In this document: positions 52,300 through 61,610 of the stretch, one piece after another
Numbering within the stretch: position 1 is the first letter of the stretch
Layout: the number at the start of each line of letters is the position of its first letter
Source of the DNA: an uncultured Verrucomicrobiales bacterium
GTDB taxonomy: Bacteria > Verrucomicrobiota > Verrucomicrobiia > Verrucomicrobiales > Akkermansiaceae
Reading direction: 5' to 3'
DNA length: 64,000 nt
Assembly (NCBI GenBank): GCA_937928545.1
Contig: CALGJQ010000011.1
Location: forward strand, 1 to 64,000
The notes under the pieces: generated by a model
Told to the model about the DNA's origin: nothing
Database searches by the model: none
What the model saw: only the letters and a program-made list of their open reading frames with translations
Position numbers and translations under genes: made by a program

Positions 52300-54324
52300 G
52301 TGCTTCGAACCACATCCTTACTCACCCTCGCAAGCCTCGCATTTGTCTCCTGCGAGACCCGATCTGATGTCGAGATTGCCAATGAGGAAAACATCCTGAT
52401 TGTTGGCAATAGTAACGAGCCTAAGGGCCTCGATCCTCACCTCGTTTCCGGAGTTCTCGAATCCAATATCATCCGAGCACTCTTCGAAGGCCTCTGCGTC
52501 GAAGACCCCGCCAAAGACAGCTCCTCCCTCCCCGGAGCAGCCATTCGCTGGGAACCCTCTGAAGACTTCACCGAGTGGATCTTTCACCTCAATCCTAAGG
52601 CCAAGTGGTCCGACGGTGTGCCCGTGACGGCTCACGATTTCACCTTTTCTTACCAACGTCTCCTCTCCCCAGATCCTAATTGGCCCGCAAAGTACGCCGA
52701 GATGCTCTACTTCCTAGACAACGGCGAGGCCTACCATCGGAGCCAGTTCGGCAAGATCTTCTGTAAAAACGATCCCGACTTCCCCCTCGATTGGGAAATT
52801 CTTAAAGAGGCCAATTTCACTGGGGATAAAAAAATCAAGCTCGACAGTTTTGCCGATAAAAAATTTTCAGACCTAAAAGAAGCTGAGCTTGAAAAAATCA
52901 AACCCTACCTCAAGGAAGGTGAAACCGTCGATCTCACTAAGCTGAGCGCTGAAGAAATTAAACTTGCCGACCTCAGCGATCCCGAAAAGCGGATCTACTT
53001 AAACTCCATCGGCATCGACAAACTCGACAAGGACCAACTCGTCTTTCTCAAAACACAACCCGATCTCATTGATTGGACCGATGCCGTTCCCGCCGATGTC
53101 CGTCAACTCGTGATCGATCGCATCATTGCTCATCACGAAGCTGGAAAGCCCAACCTTTGGGAAAAAGCAAAAGTTGGTGTCACCGCAGTCGATGACTTCA
53201 CCCTCAAGTTAAACCTCCGTGGCCCCGTCCCGTTTCTAGCCGAGATTACCAAACACTACACCTGGTATCCCGTTCCAAAACACGTTGTTCTCAGTCATGG
53301 CGAAATGAACACCGCTTTCTCTTCTCCTTGGACTCGCCCCGGAAACATCGTCTCCAACGGCCCATTTCAACTGAAAACCTGGCGCACCAACCACCTCATT
53401 GAAGTCGAAAAAAACCCACACTACTGGGATCACGATACCGTTTCCCTCAGCGGCATTCGCTACATCCCCATTAAGAACTACTACACTGAGACCCGCATGT
53501 TTGGTGATGATCAACTCCACCTTACCTACACTGTTCCCTCCGAGCTCATTCCGATGGCCAAGGAAAAATATCCTAACGAGCTCCGTCAGGAAGACTACGT
53601 TGGGGTGAGATTCCTCCGCGTCAACACCAAGAACTCTCCCTTTGATAACCCAAAGGTTCGCCGCGCCTTCGCCCTCGCCATTGATCAAAAATCGATCTGC
53701 GAAAAAATCCTCCAAGGGGGCCAAAAGCCCGCCTCTGGAATCGTCCCTCCTTTTGGAGAATATGAACCTCCTGGCGTCATTCACTTTGATCCCGAAAAAG
53801 CAAAAGCCCTCCTTGCCGAATCAGGTTATGAATCGACTTCCTCCTTCCCTGACATCGACCTACTCACCACCAACTCAGACTCTGGTCTTCGCGAAGCAGA
53901 AGCACTCCAAGCAATGTGGCAAGAAAACCTCGGCATCAAGGTCCGCATCATGCAGCGGGAATGGACAACTTACCTGCAAAAACAATACGACAAGGACTAC
54001 GACCTTTGCGTAGGAGGTTGGATTGGCGATTACCTTGACCCCACCACCTTCCTCGAAATGTGGGTCACCGATGGCGGAAACAATAACACCGGCTGGGGAT
54101 CCGATGAATTTGAAGACCTCCTCACCAAAGCTGAAAATACCGCTGATGTTCCCACTCGCATGAAGATTCTTTCGCAAGCCGAGCGACGCTTGCTCCAAGA
54201 CACCCCCGTTCTTCCCATCTACTGGTACACCACCAACTACCTCATCCGTCCTGAGGTCAAAAACTGGTCTCCCCTCCTTCTCAATAATCATCCTTTCAAG
54301 TTCGTGAAAATCGAAAAACCCTGA
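52300..54324 (+). CDS. oppA: Peptide ABC transporter substrate-binding lipoprotein (family 5, OppA-like) with internal insert
   Basis: A GTG start at 52300 gives 674 residues with lipoprotein signal LLTLASLAFVSC. The SBP_bac_5 fold is clear: PKGLDPHLVSGVLESNIIRALFEGL, AKWSDGVPVTAHDFTFSYQRLL, SNGPFQLKTWRTNHLIEVEKNPHYWD and ALAIDQKSICEKILQGG. Between about residues 160 and 300 there is a helical, lysine-rich insert (KLDSFADKKFSDLKEAELEKIK, LTKLSAEEIKLADL) that lengthens it beyond ordinary OppA (about 540). It leads the right operon (oppA-oppB-oppC). Confidence 0.92.
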   Translation: MLRTTSLLTLASLAFVSCETRSDVEIANEENILIVGNSNEPKGLDPHLVSGVLESNIIRALFEGLCVEDPAKDSSSLPGAAIRWEPSEDFTEWIFHLNPKAKWSDGVPVTAHDFTFSYQRLLSPDPNWPAKYAEMLYFLDNGEAYHRSQFGKIFCKNDPDFPLDWEILKEANFTGDKKIKLDSFADKKFSDLKEAELEKIKPYLKEGETVDLTKLSAEEIKLADLSDPEKRIYLNSIGIDKLDKDQLVFLKTQPDLIDWTDAVPADVRQLVIDRIIAHHEAGKPNLWEKAKVGVTAVDDFTLKLNLRGPVPFLAEITKHYTWYPVPKHVVLSHGEMNTAFSSPWTRPGNIVSNGPFQLKTWRTNHLIEVEKNPHYWDHDTVSLSGIRYIPIKNYYTETRMFGDDQLHLTYTVPSELIPMAKEKYPNELRQEDYVGVRFLRVNTKNSPFDNPKVRRAFALAIDQKSICEKILQGGQKPASGIVPPFGEYEPPGVIHFDPEKAKALLAESGYESTSSFPDIDLLTTNSDSGLREAEALQAMWQENLGIKVRIMQREWTTYLQKQYDKDYDLCVGGWIGDYLDPTTFLEMWVTDGGNNNTGWGSDEFEDLLTKAENTADVPTRMKILSQAERRLLQDTPVLPIYWYTTNYLIRPEVKNWSPLLLNNHPFKFVKIEKP

Positions 54325-54336
54325 TCCCAACGAACC

Positions 54337-55254
54337 ATGCTCCGCGTCATTCTTAGCCGTCTTCTCCAAACCATTGTGGTGGTCTTCCTTCTGGTGACTT
54401 TCACCTTCTTCGCCGTCCGCGCGATTCCCGGAAACCCCTTCGCCGCCGAAAAAGCGACCTCGCCGGAAGAGCAAGCTGCCCTCGAAGCCTACTATGGTCT
54501 CGATAAACCTCTTCCCATTCAATATCTCAACTACTGGGGAAATGTCATTCAGGGGGACTTTGGTGATTCCCTCGCCATGAAGGGTCGCAAAGTCTCCACC
54601 TTAATCTCCGAGTCTTTTCCAGTCTCACTTAAGCTCGGGATTCTCTCCCTCTTCCTCGGAATGGGCATCGGGATTCCTTTGGGTATCATCGCAGCTCTTT
54701 TCCACAACAAATGGCAAGACTACTCCGCCATGGTGATTGCCATGGCCGGTATTTGTATCGTGGCTTTTGTTCTAGGTCCCATCTTTCAACTCCTAATCGC
54801 CAAGCCCCTCTCTCTCCTCAACGTTGCGGGTTGGAATCGAGGTTCTGACATTATCCTCCCAGCCATCACCCTTTGTTTTGGCGTTGCCGCTTACCTCGCC
54901 CGACTCACTCGCGGGGGCATGCTCGATGTCCTCTCCCAAGACTACATCCGCACCGCTCGCGCCAAAGGCGTTCCCACAATGCAGATCATCACCAAGCACG
55001 CCATGCGCCCTGCGCTCATGCCTGCCGTGACCTTCCTCGGGCCAGCCTTTGCTGCCATCATCACCGGATCCTTTGTCGTTGAGAACATCTTCCTCGTCCC
55101 CGGAATGGGACAGCACTTCGTTCTCGGCATTACCTCAAAGGACTACAATCTCGTCCTCGGGTTGGTCCTCTTTTACGGCATCCTTATGGGCATCGCTAAT
55201 CTGCTCTCAGACATCGCCCTCATCTTCATGGACCCCAAACTTCGCAATTCCTAA
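54337..55254 (+). CDS. oppB: Peptide ABC transporter permease (OppB/DppB-type)
   Basis: The 305-residue permease starts MLRVILSRLLQTIVVVFLLVTFTFF and contains RAIPGNPFAAEKATSPE, the conserved GDFGDSLAMKGRKVSTLI stretch, six helices and the EAA loop RTARAKGVPTMQIITKHAMRP. It ends with LSDIALIFMDPKLRNS. Length and motifs are standard, without the insertions seen in the YejB-like protein of the left cluster. It follows the binding-protein gene by 12 bases. Confidence 0.94.
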   Translation: MLRVILSRLLQTIVVVFLLVTFTFFAVRAIPGNPFAAEKATSPEEQAALEAYYGLDKPLPIQYLNYWGNVIQGDFGDSLAMKGRKVSTLISESFPVSLKLGILSLFLGMGIGIPLGIIAALFHNKWQDYSAMVIAMAGICIVAFVLGPIFQLLIAKPLSLLNVAGWNRGSDIILPAITLCFGVAAYLARLTRGGMLDVLSQDYIRTARAKGVPTMQIITKHAMRPALMPAVTFLGPAFAAIITGSFVVENIFLVPGMGQHFVLGITSKDYNLVLGLVLFYGILMGIANLLSDIALIFMDPKLRNS

Positions 55255-55260
55255 TTCACC

Positions 55261-56241
55261 ATGACCTCCACTGCGAAAACTCTTCCGGCTGATGCCGCTT
55301 CCATTGAGAAAGGCTCCAGCCTCTGGGCCGATGCCTTCCTGCGCCTCAAGCAAAACAAGCTCGCGATGCTTGGTGGGATCATTGTCATTTTGATCCTCAT
55401 TCTCTGCTTTATCGTCGCTCCCATCCTCGCCATGACAGGCATGGATGCGAACGCGCAAGACCTCACCAATCGCTTCGCCCCCATCGGCGAAGGAAAAGGA
55501 GGTCTCGGAACCGACCAACTCGGTCGCGACCTCCTCATGCGTGTTCTTGAAGGTGGCCAAATCTCTCTTCTCGTCGCCATTCTCGCCACTCTGATGACGG
55601 TCACCATCGGTGTGATCTACGGAGGTATTGCCGGCTACGTCGGCGGCCGAACCGGAAACATCATGATGCGTATTGTCGATGGCCTCCTCGCCATGCCCTT
55701 CCTCATCATTGTCATTCTCTTCCGTGAAATCATCAGTGGGCATGTTGATGACCTTGCCAAAATCCTCATCGATGACTGGGGTTGGAATGACAACACCGTC
55801 CTCCGCTTTGCCAATCTCATCCCCCTGACCATCGCCATCGCGGGCTTCGGCTGGCTCTCGATGGGGCGCATCGTCCGCTCCTCAGCTGCCTCACTTTCTC
55901 AGCAAGAATTTGTCGAAGCCGCTCGCTCGCTGGGCCTGAGCCATCGTCGTATTCTGTTCCGTCACATCCTGCCAAACATGCTCGGCCCCGTGATCATTTA
56001 CGCGACCCTCACCATCCCCAGCTTCATTCTTTACGAGGCTACCCTGAGCTTCATCGGACTCGGAATCGAGCCTCCTAATTCCTCTTGGGGAAAACTCATT
56101 CAAGAAGGAGCGAACTTCCTAGAGACAAATCTCACCGTCCTCGCCATACCAGCCGTGATGTTCTCACTCACCCTCTTCGCCTTCAACTTCCTTGGCGATG
56201 GCCTCCGCGATGCTCTCGATCCGCGAGCTTCGAAAGACTAA
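55261..56241 (+). CDS. oppC: Peptide ABC transporter permease (OppC/DppC-type)
   Basis: The 326-residue permease has an N-terminal cytoplasmic segment (SLWADAFLRLKQNKLAMLGGI), the GTDQLGRDLLMRVLEGGQISLLV motif, and the EAA loop EAARSLGLSHRRILFRHILPN. It ends FNFLGDGLRDALDPRASKD, typical of OppC. Six membrane helices are predicted. It follows oppB by 6 bases and ends the right operon; no oppD/oppF follow. The OppD/OppF of the left cluster are the nearest candidates to energise it. Confidence 0.94.
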   Translation: MTSTAKTLPADAASIEKGSSLWADAFLRLKQNKLAMLGGIIVILILILCFIVAPILAMTGMDANAQDLTNRFAPIGEGKGGLGTDQLGRDLLMRVLEGGQISLLVAILATLMTVTIGVIYGGIAGYVGGRTGNIMMRIVDGLLAMPFLIIVILFREIISGHVDDLAKILIDDWGWNDNTVLRFANLIPLTIAIAGFGWLSMGRIVRSSAASLSQQEFVEAARSLGLSHRRILFRHILPNMLGPVIIYATLTIPSFILYEATLSFIGLGIEPPNSSWGKLIQEGANFLETNLTVLAIPAVMFSLTLFAFNFLGDGLRDALDPRASKD

Positions 56242-56258
56242 ATTCCTTTCCTCCAAAC

Positions 56259-56297
56259 GCAAAAAAGGACCGGAAGCAGAATCGCCACCGGTCCTTT
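56259..56297 (-). terminator. Intrinsic terminator between oppC and the PEP-CTERM gene
   Basis: AAAGGACCGG (56264-56273) and CCGGTCCTTT (56288-56297) form a perfect ten-pair stem with a 14-base loop. On the minus strand it is followed by a run of six T residues, ending transcription of the PEP-CTERM gene. On the plus strand only three T residues follow, so its effect on the opp operon may be partial. Confidence 0.85.
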
Positions 56298-56316
56298 GAG
56301 AAATTATGAATCGCGT

Positions 56317-57177
56317 CTAGCGCTTCCTGCGAGAAATCCCTGCAAGTCCAGCCAAGAGGAGCAGAACCGAACTCGAAGGCTCTGGAACACTGACAACATA
56401 AGTCGCGCTATAGGAATCAACTCCGTCGTTGAGAACCACTCCACTATTTACAGCTGCGAAACTGTAGACCTCCTGATCGTTCACTTTCACGACCTCGCTG
56501 ATTTCGATCCCATTTGGGAAAAACTGACCCAGGATGAAGGTGCTAACATCAAGAAGACCAGCCACTCGTGGAGTGGCATCTTCAAATCCTCCCAATCCAA
56601 CACTCACAAAAGAATCTGAAGTGTCGATGTAACTAATATTCGGGTCGGACATCTGAGCAAAACCGCCATTGTCTCGAAAAGAATCAAAAAGAGTTCCCTC
56701 GTTTCCAACAATGAAGGCGTTCGCGGCTCCACTGCTTTGGCTATTCATCGCAGAGAGAAAATCGCCGAACCATTGATTCGCAAGGTTATCCGCTCCGTAT
56801 GCCGTGTCGTAAACACTTCCAGAATCAACAAACCAATCCTGCCCGTTGAGACCACTCACCGTCACACTTGATGAATCCGAAAAACCAGCCGTAAGAACCG
56901 TAGGGTTCGCCATTGCGAAAGCTCCTGTTGCCGAAGCGTCATCGTAGCTTGGGCTATCACTGGATGCAAAAAGCTCCACATTGCCTCCCGCTGCATTTGC
57001 GGATCCTTGCATAGCTAACACTGGGTCATACGAGCTATTCGCCGTAAGAACGCCAGGAGAACTCTCCTCGTAAATCGTGATATCAGAATCCGAGAAAAAA
57101 GCGGAATTCAGCGTCTGCGATTGAGCACCAGTTAAGGTCGCAGCTGTAACTAGGGCATAGCCTTTTAGAGTTTTCAT
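56317..57177 (-). CDS. PEP-CTERM sorting-domain exported protein
   Basis: The ATG at 57177 (MKTLKGYALVTAATLTGAQSQ) starts a signal peptide; an upstream in-frame start at 57210 is less suitable. The 286-residue product ends with VPEPSSSVLLLLAGLAGISRRKR: the PEP motif, a membrane helix and a basic tail that mark a substrate of an exosortase. The mature part is Ser/Ala/Asn-rich and beta-like (SDITIYEESSPGVLTANSSY, NDQEVYSFAAVNSGVVL) with no enzyme motif. Such proteins are linked to exopolysaccharide and surface structures. The exosortase gene must lie elsewhere. It is divergent from the sulfatase gene. Confidence 0.9.
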   Translation of the reverse strand: MKTLKGYALVTAATLTGAQSQTLNSAFFSDSDITIYEESSPGVLTANSSYDPVLAMQGSANAAGGNVELFASSDSPSYDDASATGAFAMANPTVLTAGFSDSSSVTVSGLNGQDWFVDSGSVYDTAYGADNLANQWFGDFLSAMNSQSSGAANAFIVGNEGTLFDSFRDNGGFAQMSDPNISYIDTSDSFVSVGLGGFEDATPRVAGLLDVSTFILGQFFPNGIEISEVVKVNDQEVYSFAAVNSGVVLNDGVDSYSATYVVSVPEPSSSVLLLLAGLAGISRRKR

Positions 57178-57308
57178 AATGTAAGGGATGATTAAACGTG
57201 CCAGATTCACAGATATTCACAATTTTTTTCTAAAATTTATTTGCACCGTATTCCCCCATTTTCCTCTTCTTCTGGTAAGCACCTCTCCTTTAGTGTTCTA
57301 AACAAACT

Positions 57309-59504
57309 ATGAACCCTTTCTTTATCGCCTTTTTAAGCATCCTAGCTGCCATCGCCTCGCCTTCAATCTCTGCCAAACAGCCAAATATCGTCTTTTTCTT
57401 CACTGATGATCAAACGATCAACACTATCGGTTGCTACGGAAACCCTATCGTCAAAACCCCTAATATCGACGCCCTCGCCAAACGAGGCACCCGCTTTCAA
57501 AAAGCCTTCGTCAGCCACCCCATTTGCTGGGCCAGCCGTGCCTCGATTCTCTCCGGCCTCACTGCCCGCAGCTACCGCACCCCCGGAAACGAGGAACAAG
57601 CCAATCCCGATGCCGCCAAGGAACTCTATTCCGATCTTCTCCGCAAAAAGAACTTCCGCACCGGCTACTTCGGTAAATGGCATGCCAAATTCCCAAAAGG
57701 CTTTAAACGCGAAGAGCATTTCGATGAATTCGAAGCCATCGGCCGAAATCCCTTTTTCAAGAAACAAGCCGATGGCTCACTCCGACACGAAACTGACCTC
57801 ATCGTCGATCGCGGCATTGAATTCCTAAAATCGCAACCAAAGGACAAACCCTTCGCTCTCAACATGTGGTTCAATGCCTGCCACGCCGAAGACGGAGATA
57901 AACGGCCCGGCATTGGCCACTTCGCGTGGCCCCAGTCTGCCAATGACCTCTACAAGGATACCTACATCGGACCACCTCGTCTTGCCGATCCCGCCATCTT
58001 TGAAGCTCTCCCCAACTTCTTAAAAACCACTATCACTCGTGAACGCTTCTTTTGGCGCTGGAACACTCCCGAAAAATATCAAAGCAACATGCGCGGCTAC
58101 TACCGCATGGTCACGGGGATCGACAACGCCATCGGCCGCTTCCTAAAAGCCCTCGACGAAGCAGGGCTCACTGAAAACACCATCATCGTTTACTCCGCCG
58201 ACAATGGCTACCACATGGCAAATCGTGGCCTCGCCGGCAAGTGGTCGCACTACGAAGAATCCATTCAAGTCCCCCTCATCATCGCCGACCCACGCATCCC
58301 CAAAGATAAACAAGGACAAGTCACCAACGCATCAGCCCTCAATATCGACCTCCCCGCCACCTTCCTCGACTGGGCCGGGATCGATCCCCCAAAGCGCTAC
58401 AATGGCCGCAGCCTCAAATCCATCGTAGACGGTGAAACGCCCAAAGATTGGCGAAAAGAAACCTTCCACGAACACTTCGCCGTGCGACACCGCATCCCAG
58501 CGTACGAAGGAATTCGTACTCCCACTCATAAATACGTGCGCTACATCGATCACAATACCGAGTTCCTTCACGATCTCGAAAAGGATCCCGACGAACTCAT
58601 CAACCTCGCCCAAGACCCAAATCATCGTGCTAAACTCGATGAAATGCGCGCGCGCACTGACGCTCGTGTCAAAGAACTCGGCGGGCCTCTCGCTCCTCCC
58701 ACCAAAGCATTCACCGCCTCCACCGTCCCTCACCCCGAAGCCTCCGCCTCGGTTGGTCTCGCGAAAGACAAAGACGGCTTCATCCGGATCTTCAATGGTC
58801 AAAACCTCCGCAATTGGACCGGCAATTCCAAATACTGGTCTGTCAAAGATGAGGCTATCACTGGCGTTGCCGATGGCTCCTTAAAGATGAATCGCTTCAT
58901 TACCTGGAATGGCTCCACCATCAGAAACTTCGAACTCAAACTCAAAGTCAGATTCAGCGATCAAGCCAACAGCGGCATCCAGTATCGCAGCAAGATGCTC
59001 CCCGAAGTCGACCTCGACATCGTCACCGGCTACCAATGCGATGTCATTTCGAAAATCCCCGACATGACCGGCAATCTCTACGAAGAACGAGGACGCCGCA
59101 TCCTCTCCTACACCGGCCAAAAAGTGGTCATCGACGAAAAAGGCCAATCGTGGATCGTCGGAGAAATGCCCGTCAAAAAGTTCGAGCCAAACGTCTGGCA
59201 CGACTACCGCATCCTCGTTCGGGGCAACCATCATCAACATTGGATCAACGAACACCAAACCGCCGACCTCATCGATCTTGATCCCAAAGGCCGCTCCCTC
59301 GAAGGCGTCCTAGGCTTTCAAGTCCACGTCGGCCCCGCCATGGAAATCCAGTTCCGTGATATCCTCCTCAAGAACCTCCCCGACGAGCTCCCGCTACGCA
59401 CATCGAGAGATACGAAAGTCGCCGACGGTTCCCCTCAAGTCCGCCCCCAAGGCACGCCCACCAAAAACTGGAATCCCCCGTTTTACCGAAAAAAAACGAG
59501 GTAG
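57309..59504 (+). CDS. Sulfatase fused to a DUF1080 (3-keto-disaccharide hydrolase-like) domain
   Basis: The 731-residue protein has a signal peptide (FFIAFLSILAAIASPSISA). The sulfatase domain (about 24-460) carries NIVFFFTDDQTINTIGCYGNP with the metal Asp pair and the formylglycine site HPICWASRASILSG: Cys73 followed by W-A-S-R, a CxAxR form rather than the common C-S/T-P-S-R. Further markers are GYFGKWHAKFPKG and VYSADNGYHMANRGLAGKWS. After an Ala/Ser/Pro-rich linker the C-terminal ~230 residues form a DUF1080 domain (FIRIFNGQNLRNWTG, FELKLKVRFSDQANSGIQYRS, QCDVISKIPDMTG). It probably acts on sulfated polysaccharides in the periplasm or outside. The two domains are usually separate proteins. 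Confidence 0.93.
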   Translation: MNPFFIAFLSILAAIASPSISAKQPNIVFFFTDDQTINTIGCYGNPIVKTPNIDALAKRGTRFQKAFVSHPICWASRASILSGLTARSYRTPGNEEQANPDAAKELYSDLLRKKNFRTGYFGKWHAKFPKGFKREEHFDEFEAIGRNPFFKKQADGSLRHETDLIVDRGIEFLKSQPKDKPFALNMWFNACHAEDGDKRPGIGHFAWPQSANDLYKDTYIGPPRLADPAIFEALPNFLKTTITRERFFWRWNTPEKYQSNMRGYYRMVTGIDNAIGRFLKALDEAGLTENTIIVYSADNGYHMANRGLAGKWSHYEESIQVPLIIADPRIPKDKQGQVTNASALNIDLPATFLDWAGIDPPKRYNGRSLKSIVDGETPKDWRKETFHEHFAVRHRIPAYEGIRTPTHKYVRYIDHNTEFLHDLEKDPDELINLAQDPNHRAKLDEMRARTDARVKELGGPLAPPTKAFTASTVPHPEASASVGLAKDKDGFIRIFNGQNLRNWTGNSKYWSVKDEAITGVADGSLKMNRFITWNGSTIRNFELKLKVRFSDQANSGIQYRSKMLPEVDLDIVTGYQCDVISKIPDMTGNLYEERGRRILSYTGQKVVIDEKGQSWIVGEMPVKKFEPNVWHDYRILVRGNHHQHWINEHQTADLIDLDPKGRSLEGVLGFQVHVGPAMEIQFRDILLKNLPDELPLRTSRDTKVADGSPQVRPQGTPTKNWNPPFYRKKTR

Positions 59505-59574
59505 AAAAACTTTCACCCTCCAATTTTTCCATTTTTCTTTTGACTCCACATCAATTTCGGCATCAAATGATGGC

Positions 59575-59817
59575 ATGAGAACGACCATCAATATTGATGA
59601 TTCCTTGTTGGAAAGTGCGGCGGCCTTCACAGGCATCCATGAGCGCTCCAAGTTGGTCAATGCTGTTTTTGAGTGTTTCGTTGCCGCAGAATCAGCCAAG
59701 CGTCTTCGTTCACTTGCGGGCAAAGCCCCTGATTTCACAGTCGCAGATCGCCCAAAACGTCAAAACTCTGATGCCGCTCCTGCTTCTTATCTCAACGAGC
59801 CTTCTTCCCCAGATTAA
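59575..59817 (+). CDS. vapB: VapB-like antitoxin (DUF2191-type)
   Basis: The 80-residue protein starts at the ATG at 59575 (MRTTINIDDSLLESAAAFTGI), a ribbon-helix-helix-like N-terminus typical of DUF2191/VapB antitoxins, followed by RSKLVNAVFECFVAAESAKRL. The C-terminus is Pro/Ser/Ala-rich and likely unfolded, to wrap around the toxin. It overlaps the toxin gene by one base (TAATG). Such pairs usually autorepress their own promoter. An in-frame upstream extension to 59356 runs into the sulfatase gene and is not real. Confidence 0.85.
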   Translation: MRTTINIDDSLLESAAAFTGIHERSKLVNAVFECFVAAESAKRLRSLAGKAPDFTVADRPKRQNSDAAPASYLNEPSSPD

Positions 59818-60185
59818 TGCCTGTTCTTGTCGATACGAATCTCTGGATCAAGCATTTCCGGCAAGGCAATGATCTCCTCAATGCCCTCTTGGAGGAAAAT
59901 GAGGTTCTTTGCCATCGCGTGATCATTGGCGAACTCTCGATGGGGAATCTCCCCCGTCGTGAGCAGACCATCATTGATTTTGAAAGACTCGCTAAGACCA
60001 AAGAGGTGTCATGGTCTGAAACTCGCCACCTCGTCGAATCCCGCCACCTCTACGGAAAGGGGCTCCAATGGAATGATATGATCATTTTAGCATCCTGCGT
60101 GGTTTCGAGGGTCCCCCTCTGGACTCTCGATATGAGGTTGGCGAGAGCAGCCAGTGAACTCGGAGTGGTTTATCTTGGTCAATAG
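59817..60185 (+). CDS. vapC: VapC-like PIN-domain ribonuclease toxin
   Basis: The 122-residue PIN protein has the acidic residues of the active site: LVDTNLWIKHF (Asp6), VIIGELSMGN (Glu near 39), QWNDMIILASC (Asp near 86) and TLDMRLARAA (Asp near 104). Length and order match VapC, a Mg-dependent RNase that usually cuts tRNA or rRNA and is neutralised by VapB. Its start overlaps the antitoxin stop. The gene is intact. Confidence 0.93.
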   Translation: MPVLVDTNLWIKHFRQGNDLLNALLEENEVLCHRVIIGELSMGNLPRREQTIIDFERLAKTKEVSWSETRHLVESRHLYGKGLQWNDMIILASCVVSRVPLWTLDMRLARAASELGVVYLGQ

Positions 60186-60267
60186 CCATCAGATACCGGC
60201 GTCTTCACCTCTCCCGACGTCAACCCACTGCCAGCTAGCCCTTCCATAATCAGGAACGCTACAACCT

Positions 60268-60924
60268 TCACGACCCCACCCCTACAATTTCCTGCCGAAT
60301 CTCCCCAATTCCCTCCACCCCCATCTCCACCACATCCCCAACTTTGAGAAAACACGGCGGCTTCATCCCCGCTCCCACTCCTCCCGGCGTCCCCGTCGCG
60401 ATCACATCTCCCGGTAGCAGGGTCATAAACTGCGAGATGTAACTGATCACTTCCTTTACCCCGAAAATCATATCGCTCGTCGAGCTATCTTGCCGGATCT
60501 CCCCATTCACCTTCGACCAAATCCGTAAATCTTGCGGATCCTCGATCTCTCCCTCCGGCACAATCTTTGGCCCCGCCGGACAGAATCCATCGTGACTTTT
60601 CCCCTTATTCCACTGCCCACCCCGTTCCTTCTGCCACGCCCGCTCGGAATAATCACAAAGCACCACGTAGCCCTTCACATAGTCCATCGCCTCCTCTTCA
60701 CTAACCCGCTTCGCCTTTGTCCCAATGACCAGTCCAAGCTCGACTTCATAGTCCAACTTCTCAGCTCCTGGCGGCAACTCGAGCGGATCAAAAGGCCCCG
60801 CCCAACTACTCGGCGCTTTTTGAAAAAGCACCGGCTCACTCGGGAGATCATTCCCCAACTCCCGCGCATGCGCCGCATAATTTTGCCCGACACAAACGAT
60901 CTTGGATGGCTGAGGAAGAATCAC
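60268..60924 (-). CDS. Fumarylacetoacetate hydrolase family protein
   Basis: The 218-residue protein begins at a GTG overlapping the RDD gene's stop as GTGA (60921-60924). It has the FAH fold landmarks: KIVCVGQNYAAHARELG, LFQKAPSSWAGPF, the metal site LDYEVELGLVIG (two Glu), YVVLCDYSERAWQ and a C-terminal LLPGDVIATGTPGGVG. This short form includes 2-hydroxyhepta-2,4-diene-1,7-dioate isomerases and acylpyruvases; substrate unknown. The link to a membrane RDD gene is unusual. Confidence 0.92.
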   Translation of the reverse strand: MILPQPSKIVCVGQNYAAHARELGNDLPSEPVLFQKAPSSWAGPFDPLELPPGAEKLDYEVELGLVIGTKAKRVSEEEAMDYVKGYVVLCDYSERAWQKERGGQWNKGKSHDGFCPAGPKIVPEGEIEDPQDLRIWSKVNGEIRQDSSTSDMIFGVKEVISYISQFMTLLPGDVIATGTPGGVGAGMKPPCFLKVGDVVEMGVEGIGEIRQEIVGVGS

Positions 60925-61487
60925 GCCTGAGGAGGTGCCAACTTAATCACGCGAGTTTTCGCGATATCATCATGCAAGCAGTTGCGTTCTCCCCGGAAAA
61001 CAAGGAGCGCGTCAACGAGAGCGATGAACTGCCCTGCAACAGGAATTGCGGAGATCGCCGCCATGATTCCATAACGGTTGAAAGCAATTGTTTTCACATC
61101 CGCCGGACTTCCATCGAGATTCACAATTTGCGTCTTCATCACCTTCTTCCCAATACTCTGAGAAGTTCCTTTCCAAAAAGTCCACTGGATCGCGATGTAG
61201 ATGGCAATCGCTACCAATGAGAAGAGGAGATCTCCAACAATTCCAAAGCCGGCCCCTTCTTGTAAGGTCTCAAGAAAACCTGCCTCTTCATTAACAACCG
61301 GCGTGAAGACCATCCCAAAAATAAAACCAAGCACCACCGCAACTGGGATCAAAATCACTACATCAATGATAGCCCCCACCAATCTCTCGCCTAAACCCGC
61401 GTAATTGTGAGGTCCCGGAGGCCCACCAATCACAGAAGCATTTTGTACATCCTCTTTCGGCGCGGCATAAATATTCTCCTCAGACAT
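60921..61487 (-). CDS. RDD family membrane protein
   Basis: The 188-residue protein has an N-terminal polar tail, then HNYAGLGERLVGAIIDVVILIPVAVVLGFIFG, the second helix LLFSLVAIAIYIAIQWTF and the RDD motif GTSQSIGKKVMKTQIVNLDG, ending AVPVAGQFIALVDALLVFRGERNCLHDDIAKTRVI. This is a standard RDD layout, unlike the longer protein at 14099. It is translationally coupled with the FAH-family gene. Function unknown. Confidence 0.88.
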   Translation of the reverse strand: MSEENIYAAPKEDVQNASVIGGPPGPHNYAGLGERLVGAIIDVVILIPVAVVLGFIFGMVFTPVVNEEAGFLETLQEGAGFGIVGDLLFSLVAIAIYIAIQWTFWKGTSQSIGKKVMKTQIVNLDGSPADVKTIAFNRYGIMAAISAIPVAGQFIALVDALLVFRGERNCLHDDIAKTRVIKLAPPQA

Positions 61488-61610
61488 ATCTCTTGCTTAT
61501 CAGGGATTTCTGCTGACTCAAGCAGAGATGCCCCTCCAAAACCCTGTGACACTCAATAGAAAAAGGAAAACCCTTTGCGACTGCGCCTCGAATTGATAAA
61601 GTTTGAAGGT

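Noticed and set aside
57150-57210. A sigma-54 promoter for the PEP-CTERM gene, because of TGGCACG on the minus strand
   Set aside because: The -24 half is perfect but the position for GC at -12 reads CA, which breaks the required core.
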